Assembly: GCA_947165745.1 (NCBI GenBank)
Contig: CAMVBO010000062.1
Span: 1 to 7,974 of the forward strand
Direction: 5' to 3'
Origin: an uncultured Clostridia bacterium
GTDB taxonomy: Bacteria; Bacillota_A; Clostridia; Christensenellales; Aristaeellaceae
Length of the DNA: 7,974 nt
The position numbers and the translations under genes were made by a program. This document shows positions 1-6,068 of this stretch, piece after piece (position 1 is the stretch's first letter; each line of letters starts with the position of its first letter). Under the pieces are notes generated by a model that was given only the letters and a program-made list of their open reading frames with translations, ran no database searches and had not been told where the DNA came from.

Positions 1-196
1 GTACAAATGCGGAGTGGATTTTTTGTTCTGGCAAAGCTGAGCGGAGGGAGGCGATCAGGTCCTTGAGAGGAAGGCGACGGTGACGGGTAAAGTCCCGACC
101 GGGATGAAGGACAAAATCGTCAGGATGTTTTTCCATAGCGTCGATAGTGCGAAGGAATAATCGACGGATCCGGGAAGGCGTCAACAAAACGTCCAT
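1..196 (-). CDS. IS4-family transposase, N-terminal fragment (cut by window edge)
   Basis: An open frame starts with ATG at 196 and runs off the left edge after 65 codons. A strong Shine-Dalgarno (AAGGAGG, complement of 205-211) lies 8 nt upstream of the start. The N-terminal segment has the layout I know from IS4-family DDE transposases of Firmicutes: a short helix, then DDFVLHPGRDFTRHRRLP (residues 26-43), and finally SAFV at residues 62-65, which in relatives begins the SAFxQxR block. The catalytic DDE domain would lie outside the window, so activity cannot be judged. From memory, relatives have about 18-20 more residues between the DFT..LP block and SAFV, so this copy may carry an internal deletion; that is inference. 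Two inverted repeats lie directly upstream, consistent with an IS end. Family assignment is fairly secure, subgroup is not. Confidence 0.72.
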   Translation of the reverse strand, partial: MDVLLTPSRIRRLFLRTIDAMEKHPDDFVLHPGRDFTRHRRLPLKDLIASLRSALPEQKIHSAFV

Positions 197-207
197 AAGC
201 GATACCT

Positions 208-240
208 CCTTGAAAGTGAATAGCACACCCACTTTCAAGG
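208..240 (-). promoter_or_regulatory. Hairpin overlapping the transposase ribosome binding site
   Basis: A perfect 11-bp inverted repeat is seen: CCTTGAAAGTG at 208-218 and CACTTTCAAGG at 230-240, with an 11-nt loop. In the leftward transcript the 3' arm ends in AAGG, which forms the first half of the Shine-Dalgarno AAGGAGG used by the transposase at 196. If the transcript starts upstream of 240, the hairpin would partly hide the ribosome binding site. Such sequestration is established for IS10 and IS50, where it stops read-through transcripts from outside producing transposase. Application here is inference from position. Confidence 0.55.
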
Positions 241-283
241 CCGCATTTGCCTCATCTCATAAATTCGATAAGGCAAATGCGGC
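240..283. repeat. 13-bp perfect inverted repeat beside the IS4-like gene
   Basis: GCCGCATTTGCCT at 240-252 is the exact reverse complement of AGGCAAATGCGGC at 271-283, separated by an 18-nt AT-rich loop. It abuts the RBS hairpin at base 240, so a leftward transcript would carry two stem-loops back to back. The core CAAATGCGG also occurs at 4-12, inside the transposase reading frame. It may be part of the IS end or a transposase binding site. There is no T-run next to it, so it is not an intrinsic terminator. Confidence 0.5.
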
Positions 284-411
284 ACCACAAATTCGGCCAT
301 TTGTCAACCATTTCTGACGATTTATCAAATTTTAACATCTGTTTATTGGAAAACGGACCACTACCACGCCGGAACTACAAAAAACAGATGTGGTACAACA
401 TGGCATACGGC

Positions 412-447
412 ATAAAAACACCCGGGTTTGCTTTCGCTATCCCGGGT
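412..447 (-). terminator. Possible leftward intrinsic terminator
   Basis: A GC-rich 7-bp stem (ACCCGGG at 420-426, CCCGGGT at 441-447) with a 14-nt loop is followed, on the minus strand, by GTTTTTATG. No minus-strand gene ends just upstream of it, so its role is unclear. It could insulate the IS from leftward read-through. On the plus strand the stem is followed by A residues, so it would not terminate rightward transcription. The long loop and short U-run keep confidence low. Confidence 0.25.
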
Positions 448-516
448 AAAAAACCTTAAGTCAATGCCGTTGGAACCGTCCCCGGTGTATCCCGGAAACT
501 CAAGGCAAGAGACATA

Positions 517-545
517 TTGACATTTCAAGTCTGTGAACTTATACT
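517..545 (+). promoter_or_regulatory. Sigma-A promoter of the importer operon
   Basis: A perfect -35 hexamer TTGACA (517-522) is followed after exactly 17 nt by TATACT (540-545), one mismatch from the consensus -10. Transcription would start near 552, giving a leader of about 65 nt before the ATG at 618. A second TATAAT at 546-551 would leave a 23-nt spacer and is the less likely -10. The spacer contains the small dyad AAGT-ctgtga-ACTT (527-540) and the leader contains a repeated TGCCCGA; either could bind a regulator, but no regulator gene is in view. Confidence 0.68.
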
Positions 546-617
546 TATAATATTGCCCGAGGCGGTTGAGATCTGCCCGATCGTCGGAGATATAGAGGGA
601 AGGAAAAAAGAAAGAAC

Positions 618-2153
618 ATGAAAAGAACGTTATCGCTTCTGCTGACCCTTGCGCTGCTGTTTGTGATCTGCGGCGCGGCACATGCCGAGGGCGGGGCCCC
701 TCTGAAGATCTCGATCTATTACAACGATAATCCCACCTATCCTTTTCGGGACGACTGGCTGGCGCTCACTTACATTGAGGAGACATACAACGTCGATTTG
801 GAGATCGAACCGGTTCCGTTCAGCGATTACGGTACCAAGGTAAACAATGTGCTGACAAGCCAGGGCGACGATACCCCTGACGTCATATTCAGCCAGAAAA
901 CCAGCGGCGGCATCGCCTCTCTGGCGCTCAACGGTGCCATTTATGCGATTTCGGACAATCCGGACTGGACACCGAACTTCAACGCCCGGGTGGCTGAGTT
1001 CGGCCTCGAGGAAGAACTGGAAACATGCAGGATGAGCGACGGGCGCCTGTATTACATGCCGGCCATGTATGATATTCCCGTCTACGACGGCGGCCTGATC
1101 CTTCGCCAGGATTATCTTGAGGCCAAGGGCTTTGAAGCGCCCGGGAATTTCGATGATCTCTACACGATTCTGAAGGCCTATAAGGAAGACTATCCCGATT
1201 CCTATCCGCTGACCACCATCTACGATGTCGGCTTTCTTGAGCGCATGACGATGCCCTCCTGGGGGCTCAGTCTGGGCACATACAACTCGACATCCAGCCA
1301 GGTTCTGAGCTGGGACTATGAGAACAGGGCTTATTTTGCCGGCGCCATCAGCCGGCAGTACAGGGACTATATCACCTTCCTGCACAGGCTTTACGCGGAG
1401 GGCCTGCTGGACCCGGAGATGACCCAGGACGACGCATCCACCACACTCAAACTGGCCACCGGCGCATCCATGGCTGTATACGCGTTCTACGACCAGATCG
1501 GCGGCTGGGAACAGGCGAGCGAGATCGAGGGCTTCCGCCTTGCACTGTATCCGCCGCTCACGGGGCCTTCCGGCGCGCATCATATGCCCAAGGCCCGCCT
1601 GATGAACGGAATCATCTTCCCTGTCAAGACGACCCAGCGCGAAGATTTCGAGCAGGTTGTGCGCAAGATCGATGAGATACTCTTCTCGGAGGATGCCTAC
1701 ATGGTCTGGAGTCTCGGCCTGGAGGGCAAAACCTATACCATGGACGGCGATCAGGTTGTATTCAGCGACGACATCCTGAACGCCCCGGAGGGGATTACCA
1801 AATATATGCAGAATGCCTATGGCTGCGGCTGCGGCGGCACCCAGTGTGTGTTCCGCAGCGCATTGGAGATGTTCAAAAACAAAAGCGATTTTGCCGCGGT
1901 GAATACTGAGGTCGCCGCCATGGATCAGGCCATGCAGTATGTACCGGCCGCGCCGGCTTTTGACGATCTGACCGCCGAGGATACCACGCTGCTTCAGGGC
2001 GCTCTGGGGGATGCCTATGCTGTCTGGAACGACGCCTTTATCCGGGGAACCAGGGACATTGACGCGGACTGGGACACCTATGTGCAGGAGATGAAGGACA
2101 AGGGCATGGACGAATATCTGGCGCTTTTCAATCAGTTCAGCCGGTATCAGTGA
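618..2153 (+). CDS. ABC transporter extracellular solute-binding protein, LplA-like (CUT1 sugar uptake)
   Basis: This 511-residue protein should capture a carbohydrate or related ligand outside the membrane and deliver it to the two permeases encoded next. Residues 1-23 form a signal peptide: K2 and R3, a hydrophobic core, and an AHA motif suited to signal peptidase I before E24. C18 lies in the core, but its context (F-V-I-C) is not a proper lipobox, which is unusual because Gram-positive binding proteins are normally lipoproteins. Family-like features are LGLEGKTYTMDG (about residues 366-377) and the C-terminal FIRGTRDIDADWDTYVQEM region followed by a G-x-D-x-Y stretch, as in large LplA/YtcQ-type proteins of about 500-550 residues. 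A small cysteine cluster (C403, C405, C410) is atypical. The start is supported by a purine-rich leader (AGGGAAGG, 596-603), somewhat far from ATG. It is the first gene of the operon, 51 bp before the permease. Ligand cannot be told from sequence. Confidence 0.93.
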   Translation: MKRTLSLLLTLALLFVICGAAHAEGGAPLKISIYYNDNPTYPFRDDWLALTYIEETYNVDLEIEPVPFSDYGTKVNNVLTSQGDDTPDVIFSQKTSGGIASLALNGAIYAISDNPDWTPNFNARVAEFGLEEELETCRMSDGRLYYMPAMYDIPVYDGGLILRQDYLEAKGFEAPGNFDDLYTILKAYKEDYPDSYPLTTIYDVGFLERMTMPSWGLSLGTYNSTSSQVLSWDYENRAYFAGAISRQYRDYITFLHRLYAEGLLDPEMTQDDASTTLKLATGASMAVYAFYDQIGGWEQASEIEGFRLALYPPLTGPSGAHHMPKARLMNGIIFPVKTTQREDFEQVVRKIDEILFSEDAYMVWSLGLEGKTYTMDGDQVVFSDDILNAPEGITKYMQNAYGCGCGGTQCVFRSALEMFKNKSDFAAVNTEVAAMDQAMQYVPAAPAFDDLTAEDTTLLQGALGDAYAVWNDAFIRGTRDIDADWDTYVQEMKDKGMDEYLALFNQFSRYQ

Positions 2154-2160
2154 TCCGTAT

Positions 2161-2182
2161 TCCGGAAGGCTTCTTCCCCGGA
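2161..2182 (+). promoter_or_regulatory. Intergenic mRNA hairpin between binding-protein and permease genes
   Basis: GGAAG (2164-2168) and CTTCC (2173-2177) form a 5-bp stem with loop GCTT. Outer TCC (2161-2163) and GGA (2180-2182) can extend it across a two-C bulge. There is no T-run, so it is not a full terminator. In binding-protein transporter operons such intergenic stems are known (for example after malE) to protect the upstream mRNA and raise binding protein over permease; that role here is inference. The next ribosome binding site, AAAGGA at 2192-2197, lies outside the stem. Confidence 0.4.
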
Positions 2183-2204
2183 TATCGCCAGAAAGGACAC
2201 TTCC

Positions 2205-3167
2205 ATGAACAGGACCAGCAGGGATCCGCGGGATACGCGGACCGTCAGAACGTCGTTCAGGAAATACATGGGGCGTTATTGGCAGCTTTATGCCATCATG
2301 CTGGTGCCTGTCTGTTATTTTCTGCTGTTCAAGTATGTGCCGATGCTGGGGAATATACTGGCCTTCCGCCGCTTCAAACCCCTGACCGGTCCCTATGGCG
2401 TCAGCTGGGCGCAGCCGCCGCTTCGGTATTTCCGGCAGTTTATGGGGCAGGAGGGATTCTGGCAGGCGTTTCGCAACACGCTCATCATCAGTGTTGAAAA
2501 CCTGGCCGTCAACTTCCCCTTTCCCATCATCTTTGCCGTTCTTTTCAACGAACTAACCAGTGTGAAAGCCCGGCACTTTATACAGACGGTCAGCTATATG
2601 CCCCGCTTCATCTCCACAGTCGTCGTCATTTCCATACTCAGCCAGATGCTCTCGCCGTCGACCGGGGCGGTCAACCGACTGCTGAGTCAGGTGCTCGGGC
2701 TGCCCCGCATATACTATCTCAACGAACCGGCTTTTTTCCGTCCACTTTATATCCTGACGGATATGTGGCAGTATACCGGATGGACGGCGATCATCTATCT
2801 GTCCGCCATCGCGGGCATCGAAAAGGATCTGTACGAAGCGGCGTACATGGACGGCGCCAGCCGTTTCCAGCAGATCTTCTATATCACGATCCCGTCTATT
2901 CTGCCCACCATCATGGTGATGCTCATCCTGAATATCGGAAATCTGATGTCGCTTGGATATGAAAAGGTCCTGCTGATGCAGACGCCGACAAACATGGCCG
3001 CCTCGGATATCATTGACACCTATGTCTACCGCCTGTCGCTGGGTGCCAGTACGCCCCAGTATTCTCTGGGAACCGCCGTGGGCCTGTTCAACGGAACGAT
3101 TGGCCTGGTTCTGGTTACCGGCGCCAACCGGATCGCAAGACGGCTGACCGGAAGCGGCATATATTGA
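2205..3167 (+). CDS. ABC transporter permease, LplB-like (CUT1 family)
   Basis: This 320-residue inner-membrane protein is one half of the importer channel. Hydrophobic segments are visible at about residues 28-47, 98-116, 131-150, 185-205, 229-250 and 290-307, giving the usual six. The cytoplasmic EAA loop that docks with the ATPase is clear at 211-230: EAAYMDGASRFQQIFYITIP. The N terminus (residues 30-60) and the ending NRIARRLTGSGIY are typical of the LplB subfamily, and the length is normal. ATG at 2205 is supported by AAAGGA 7 nt upstream. It is preceded by the binding protein (51-bp gap with hairpin) and followed after 70 bp by the partner permease. No ATPase gene is linked; members of this subfamily generally share an MsmX/MsmK-type ATPase encoded elsewhere. 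The transported substrate is unknown. Confidence 0.95.
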   Translation: MNRTSRDPRDTRTVRTSFRKYMGRYWQLYAIMLVPVCYFLLFKYVPMLGNILAFRRFKPLTGPYGVSWAQPPLRYFRQFMGQEGFWQAFRNTLIISVENLAVNFPFPIIFAVLFNELTSVKARHFIQTVSYMPRFISTVVVISILSQMLSPSTGAVNRLLSQVLGLPRIYYLNEPAFFRPLYILTDMWQYTGWTAIIYLSAIAGIEKDLYEAAYMDGASRFQQIFYITIPSILPTIMVMLILNIGNLMSLGYEKVLLMQTPTNMAASDIIDTYVYRLSLGASTPQYSLGTAVGLFNGTIGLVLVTGANRIARRLTGSGIY

Positions 3168-3178
3168 TCCTTCGGAGC

Positions 3179-3192
3179 GCGAGGCTTCTCGC
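3179..3192 (+). promoter_or_regulatory. Intergenic mRNA hairpin between the two permease genes
   Basis: GCGAG (3179-3183) pairs with CTCGC (3188-3192) around the loop GCTT. It has the same loop and the same stem-closing G-C arrangement as the hairpin at 2161-2182, in the other spacer of the operon. No T-run follows. It may act in transcript stability or processing; chance cannot be excluded for a 5-bp stem. Confidence 0.33.
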
Positions 3193-3237
3193 ATAAGCCG
3201 CGTTGATCCGAAAACAGCAGGAGGAGGCATCCGGACA

Positions 3238-4116
3238 ATGAAAAAAGCAGGGGTTTCAAAGGGGATCCGGAGACGTGAACCCGTCCTCGACTGTTTGACG
3301 GCACTGGTCATGACCCTCTGCGTGATCTGCTCTGTCACGCCTTTTCTGTATGTTTTTGCCATGTCCTTCTCCTCTGGCGCCGCCATCACCAACAGCCATG
3401 TATTTCTGTGGCCGGTGGGTTTCAACACGGAAGCCTATCGCACCGTACTTGCCTACCCCCATTTCTTCCGGGCCTACGGCTATACCCTGCTGTTCGCCTT
3501 CGGGGGGACCCTGATTTCTCTTGTAATGACGTCGCTTCTGGCCTATCCGCTCAGCAAGACATGGCTCAGGGGGCGGAAAACCGTCATGCGGATGGTCGTG
3601 TTTTCCATGTTCTTCTCAGGCGGAATGATCCCCAATTACCTTCTTGTTTCGGGTCTGCACCTGACAGGCACCGTCTGGGCCATCCTGATCCCCTTTGCCG
3701 TCAACCAGTTCTATCTGATCATACTGATCAACTTCTTCAGCGCGCTTCCATCGGAGATAGAAGAGGCCGCCACGATTGACGGCCTGGATTATTTCGGCAT
3801 ACTGCTGCGGATCGTGCTGCCTCTGTCCAAACCGGCGCTGACCACGATCGGCCTTTATACCTTCGTCTTCTTCTGGAACAACTGGTTTTACCCGCTGATC
3901 TACCTGAAGAGCAGTCAGTACCCGGTCATGCTGCTGCTTCGCAATATCGTAAACGGAAGCGCCAGCGCGTCCGAGGGGACAGCCCGGAACGCGGCGCTTT
4001 CCATCGCGGTCAAGTCCGCCGTGATTCTCGTTTCTTCACTTCCGGTCCTCCTGATCTATCCGTTCTTCCAAAAGTCTTTCGTCCGGGGCATGACCCTCGG
4101 GGCTGTCAAGGGATGA
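3238..4116 (+). CDS. ABC transporter permease, LplC/YtcP-like (CUT1 family)
   Basis: This 292-residue inner-membrane protein is the second half of the importer channel and should pair with the LplB-like permease. Six hydrophobic segments are visible (about 20-42, 82-104, 117-137, 144-166, 199-221 and 257-276). The EAA loop is at 175-195, EEAATIDGLDYFGILLRIVLP in two parts: EEAATIDGLDYFG then ILLRIVLP. The ending VRGMTLGAVKG matches the VKG-x-x-x-G-x-x-KG tail I know for YtcP-type permeases, so the C terminus is complete. ATG at 3238 follows a strong AGGAGGAGG (3219-3227). It closes the importer operon, and no clear terminator follows: the 29 bp up to the convergent MATE gene hold only a 10-bp palindrome, ACGGCGCCGT (4127-4136). 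Function in sugar or oligosaccharide import is from family; substrate is not known. Confidence 0.95.
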   Translation: MKKAGVSKGIRRREPVLDCLTALVMTLCVICSVTPFLYVFAMSFSSGAAITNSHVFLWPVGFNTEAYRTVLAYPHFFRAYGYTLLFAFGGTLISLVMTSLLAYPLSKTWLRGRKTVMRMVVFSMFFSGGMIPNYLLVSGLHLTGTVWAILIPFAVNQFYLIILINFFSALPSEIEEAATIDGLDYFGILLRIVLPLSKPALTTIGLYTFVFFWNNWFYPLIYLKSSQYPVMLLLRNIVNGSASASEGTARNAALSIAVKSAVILVSSLPVLLIYPFFQKSFVRGMTLGAVKG

Positions 4117-4145
4117 ACAGCCGGTCACGGCGCCGTCCGACCGCG

Positions 4146-5933
4146 TCAGCCCGCGGAAACGTCGGGAACACCCTGGGGCGGACGCTGTTCAAACGTAAAC
4201 ACGGAGTAATTCATGTCCAGCACATACTGATAGCTGACGGTGTCGGCGATTTTCCGGATGACGCTGTAATTGGAAATGATATCCCTTGATGCGTCATCCT
4301 CATTGAGCATGATACACTGCCCGTCATCCATGATGGTGAAGACACAGCCGCCTTCGTAAAATTTGACCATCACCTGGGTATTGACCTGACCATGGTTTTT
4401 GGTCGCCTCGGCATAGTGGACCATCTCTTCTATGCACAGGGCGGCACGATAAGCGATGCGTTGGGCATAGCCATGTGCTTCGGCGTATTCGCGGACGCTC
4501 CGGGAAGCCTCGATCGCGTCCTGAGGCGTGACCGTGAGGTAGAGAATGTCTTCTTCCGGCGATCTTTTTTCCAAATCCTTTTTTATCACAGTACGGTAAT
4601 GCAGTATATTGACGATCAGCAGAAGACATTCCGTGATAAAATAGGCGCCATAGAACATTGGCGCGTCCACACGGGAGAGAATAAAGGCAAATAGAGGCAG
4701 GGTCGCATAGCCTGCTACGGTGACCATGGAATTATATGTGACATCTCCCCTGTTGCCGAAATACAGGCGCAGGACGGCATTGATTCCTCGGAAGATAAAG
4801 TGCAGCGTATACAGGCGCAGGCAGATCACCCCAAAGGGAGGGATATCCATGACATGATGCAGATGATAGAACAGCTCCGGTGCGACCAGCACGAAAGCTG
4901 TAATGATGCCGAGAAGTCCGATCATCAGGTATATGCACTTCCGCATCAGCATTTTGACTCCTACGACATCCCGGCCGCCGGTCAGGATACCGATCAGCGG
5001 ACGTGCCGAATTCTGCACGCTGATTATGACGACATTCGCGATGGACAGGCAGAATCGGCAGACGCCGTTAATCACGCCGAATATTTCCCCGAAGGTGGCC
5101 AGCAGGATGCTGACAATAAAAAAGTTCTCCAACGCAAGCATGGCGCTATAGGATGCCTCCGACAATCCTGTCCTGAGCATTCGCAGGATATCCTTTCCGC
5201 GGATACGCTCATCACCAGTGGCGTAGATATCTGTCTTTCGGCTGAGATAGACGACGCTGCATACGCACCGAACTACATTTGCGACGGCTGTTCCGTAGCC
5301 CGCACCGGCAACGCCCAAGTGAAAGACGCCCACGAAAAGCAAATCCAGAACCAGATTGATCAGCCCTTCCCCTATCGCCAGCGCCGTCAGGACCTTCGTC
5401 TTTCCGAGGATCTGAAGCTCAAACACGCATATGGTTGAAACCAGCCCAAAGGGGGAGGCGATCAGAATGCCAGCGGTATAGTTCCAGACCAGTGTATTCA
5501 TATCATGAGAAAGGTGATAGAACCGGATCATCATGGCCGCGACAGGAAATTCGAGAACGCAGAGTCCCAGGATAGAAAGGAGTGTCAAGGTCTTGGCGAC
5601 CTTCTTCTGATAGCGCAGATCCTCGAAGTGATTCTCACCCATGCCGGTTGAAAGCGTTGTACCGATGCCGGAGGCAATGAGCGCGGAAGCCACGCCCAGT
5701 ATGGATGTAATCGGAAGAACAATATTCACGGAGGACAACGCGTCGGCGCCCACCAGGTTTCCCACCACAACACCATCCACAGACGTTATAAGAAGAAGGG
5801 ACAGATTTGTCAGCAGCATAAAGGGCAGGAAGCCCAGAAGCTTGCGCTTCAGCAGCGAGTCGCTGCGCCAGAAGCGTGCTATGGTTTGGGAGTTTTCACC
5901 GTTATTCACTGGCGAATTGTGGACATAGGGCAT
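4146..5933 (-). CDS. MATE-family transporter fused to a degenerate GHKL (RsbW-like) ATPase domain
   Basis: This 595-residue protein has two parts. Residues about 30-450 form a MATE-type transporter of about twelve membrane segments in two halves, with the typical start (LGFLPFMLLTNLSLLLITSVD, in parts; GNLVGADALSS at 58-68) and the second-half NSARPLIG (308-315). MATE proteins export drugs or metabolites using Na+ or H+ gradients. Residues about 463-581 form a soluble domain resembling anti-sigma-factor kinases (HATPase_c_2): N-box-like CIEEMVHYAEA (500-510), DDG at 536-538 in the G1-box position, and a final YSVIRKIADTVSYQYVLD-like helix and strand. Key ATP-site features are altered: the N-box Asn appears as Tyr507 or His506, no GxGL G2 box is visible, and the DDG is not followed by the usual F-(N/D)-P. 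So ATP binding is doubtful. ATG at 5933 is supported by AAGGAGG 8 nt upstream. It has its own promoter near 6040-6068 and converges with the importer operon, 29 bp apart. Cargo is unknown. Confidence 0.9.
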   Translation of the reverse strand: MPYVHNSPVNNGENSQTIARFWRSDSLLKRKLLGFLPFMLLTNLSLLLITSVDGVVVGNLVGADALSSVNIVLPITSILGVASALIASGIGTTLSTGMGENHFEDLRYQKKVAKTLTLLSILGLCVLEFPVAAMMIRFYHLSHDMNTLVWNYTAGILIASPFGLVSTICVFELQILGKTKVLTALAIGEGLINLVLDLLFVGVFHLGVAGAGYGTAVANVVRCVCSVVYLSRKTDIYATGDERIRGKDILRMLRTGLSEASYSAMLALENFFIVSILLATFGEIFGVINGVCRFCLSIANVVIISVQNSARPLIGILTGGRDVVGVKMLMRKCIYLMIGLLGIITAFVLVAPELFYHLHHVMDIPPFGVICLRLYTLHFIFRGINAVLRLYFGNRGDVTYNSMVTVAGYATLPLFAFILSRVDAPMFYGAYFITECLLLIVNILHYRTVIKKDLEKRSPEEDILYLTVTPQDAIEASRSVREYAEAHGYAQRIAYRAALCIEEMVHYAEATKNHGQVNTQVMVKFYEGGCVFTIMDDGQCIMLNEDDASRDIISNYSVIRKIADTVSYQYVLDMNYSVFTFEQRPPQGVPDVSAG

Positions 5934-6039
5934 TCGTCAGGCCTCCTTCAGAGTCACGGGAGCAGGTTCGTTGATTCATTCATGAGACAGCAGGCAATCC
6001 CGGAAGCATCCCGTTCGATCGCAATTGCCTCTACAGTGG

Positions 6040-6068
6040 AGTATACTACATATACGTGTTATGGTCAA
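6040..6068 (-). promoter_or_regulatory. Promoter of the MATE fusion gene with candidate operator
   Basis: On the minus strand TTGACC (complement of 6063-6068) is followed after exactly 17 nt by TATACT (complement of 6040-6045). Transcription would begin near 6033, about 100 nt before the MATE start. The -35 box covers the stop codon (6065-6067) of the TnsC-like gene. An inverted repeat GTATA-ctaca-TATAC (6041-6055) overlaps the -10 and spacer and could be an operator for a dimeric repressor; this is inference, no regulator gene is in view. Confidence 0.62.

Larger units (their letters stand above)
197..617. other. Intergenic region, IS end and importer promoter
   Basis: No convincing protein gene was found here; a 70-codon frame at 247-459 has no ribosome binding site and no recognisable family. 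The stretch is more AT-rich than the flanking genes. It holds the two inverted repeats beside the transposase, a looser 10-bp inverted repeat (ACATCTGTTT at 335-344, AAACAGATGT at 382-391, 37-nt gap), a CCCGGG hairpin at 420-447 and the promoter at 517-545. TGCCCGA occurs twice, 20 bp apart, at 554-560 and 574-580, just downstream of the predicted transcription start. No riboswitch or tRNA was recognised. The exact outer boundary of the IS could not be fixed. Confidence 0.5.

Noticed and set aside
302..307. Leftward TTGACA as a -35 for the transposase
   Set aside because: At 16-18 nt spacing the following sequence (TGCCGC and nearby) has no resemblance to a -10 box.
247..459. 70-codon plus-strand frame in the intergenic region
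   Set aside because: No ribosome binding site and no family resemblance. It crosses the 13-bp inverted repeat and the CCCGGG hairpin, so it is not credible as a gene.
630..1583. 317-codon minus-strand frame antisense to the solute-binding protein gene
   Set aside because: No recognisable family. It lies wholly within a well-supported plus-strand gene whose GC-rich codons leave the opposite strand open.
2553..3428. 291-codon minus-strand frame across the two permease genes
   Set aside because: It spans the gap between two clear permease genes, has Arg/His/Gly-rich composition without domains, and is a shadow of the coding strand.
4800..5438. 212-codon plus-strand frame opposite the MATE gene
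   Set aside because: Polar, Asp/Gln-rich translation of the strand opposite hydrophobic membrane segments, typical of a shadow frame.
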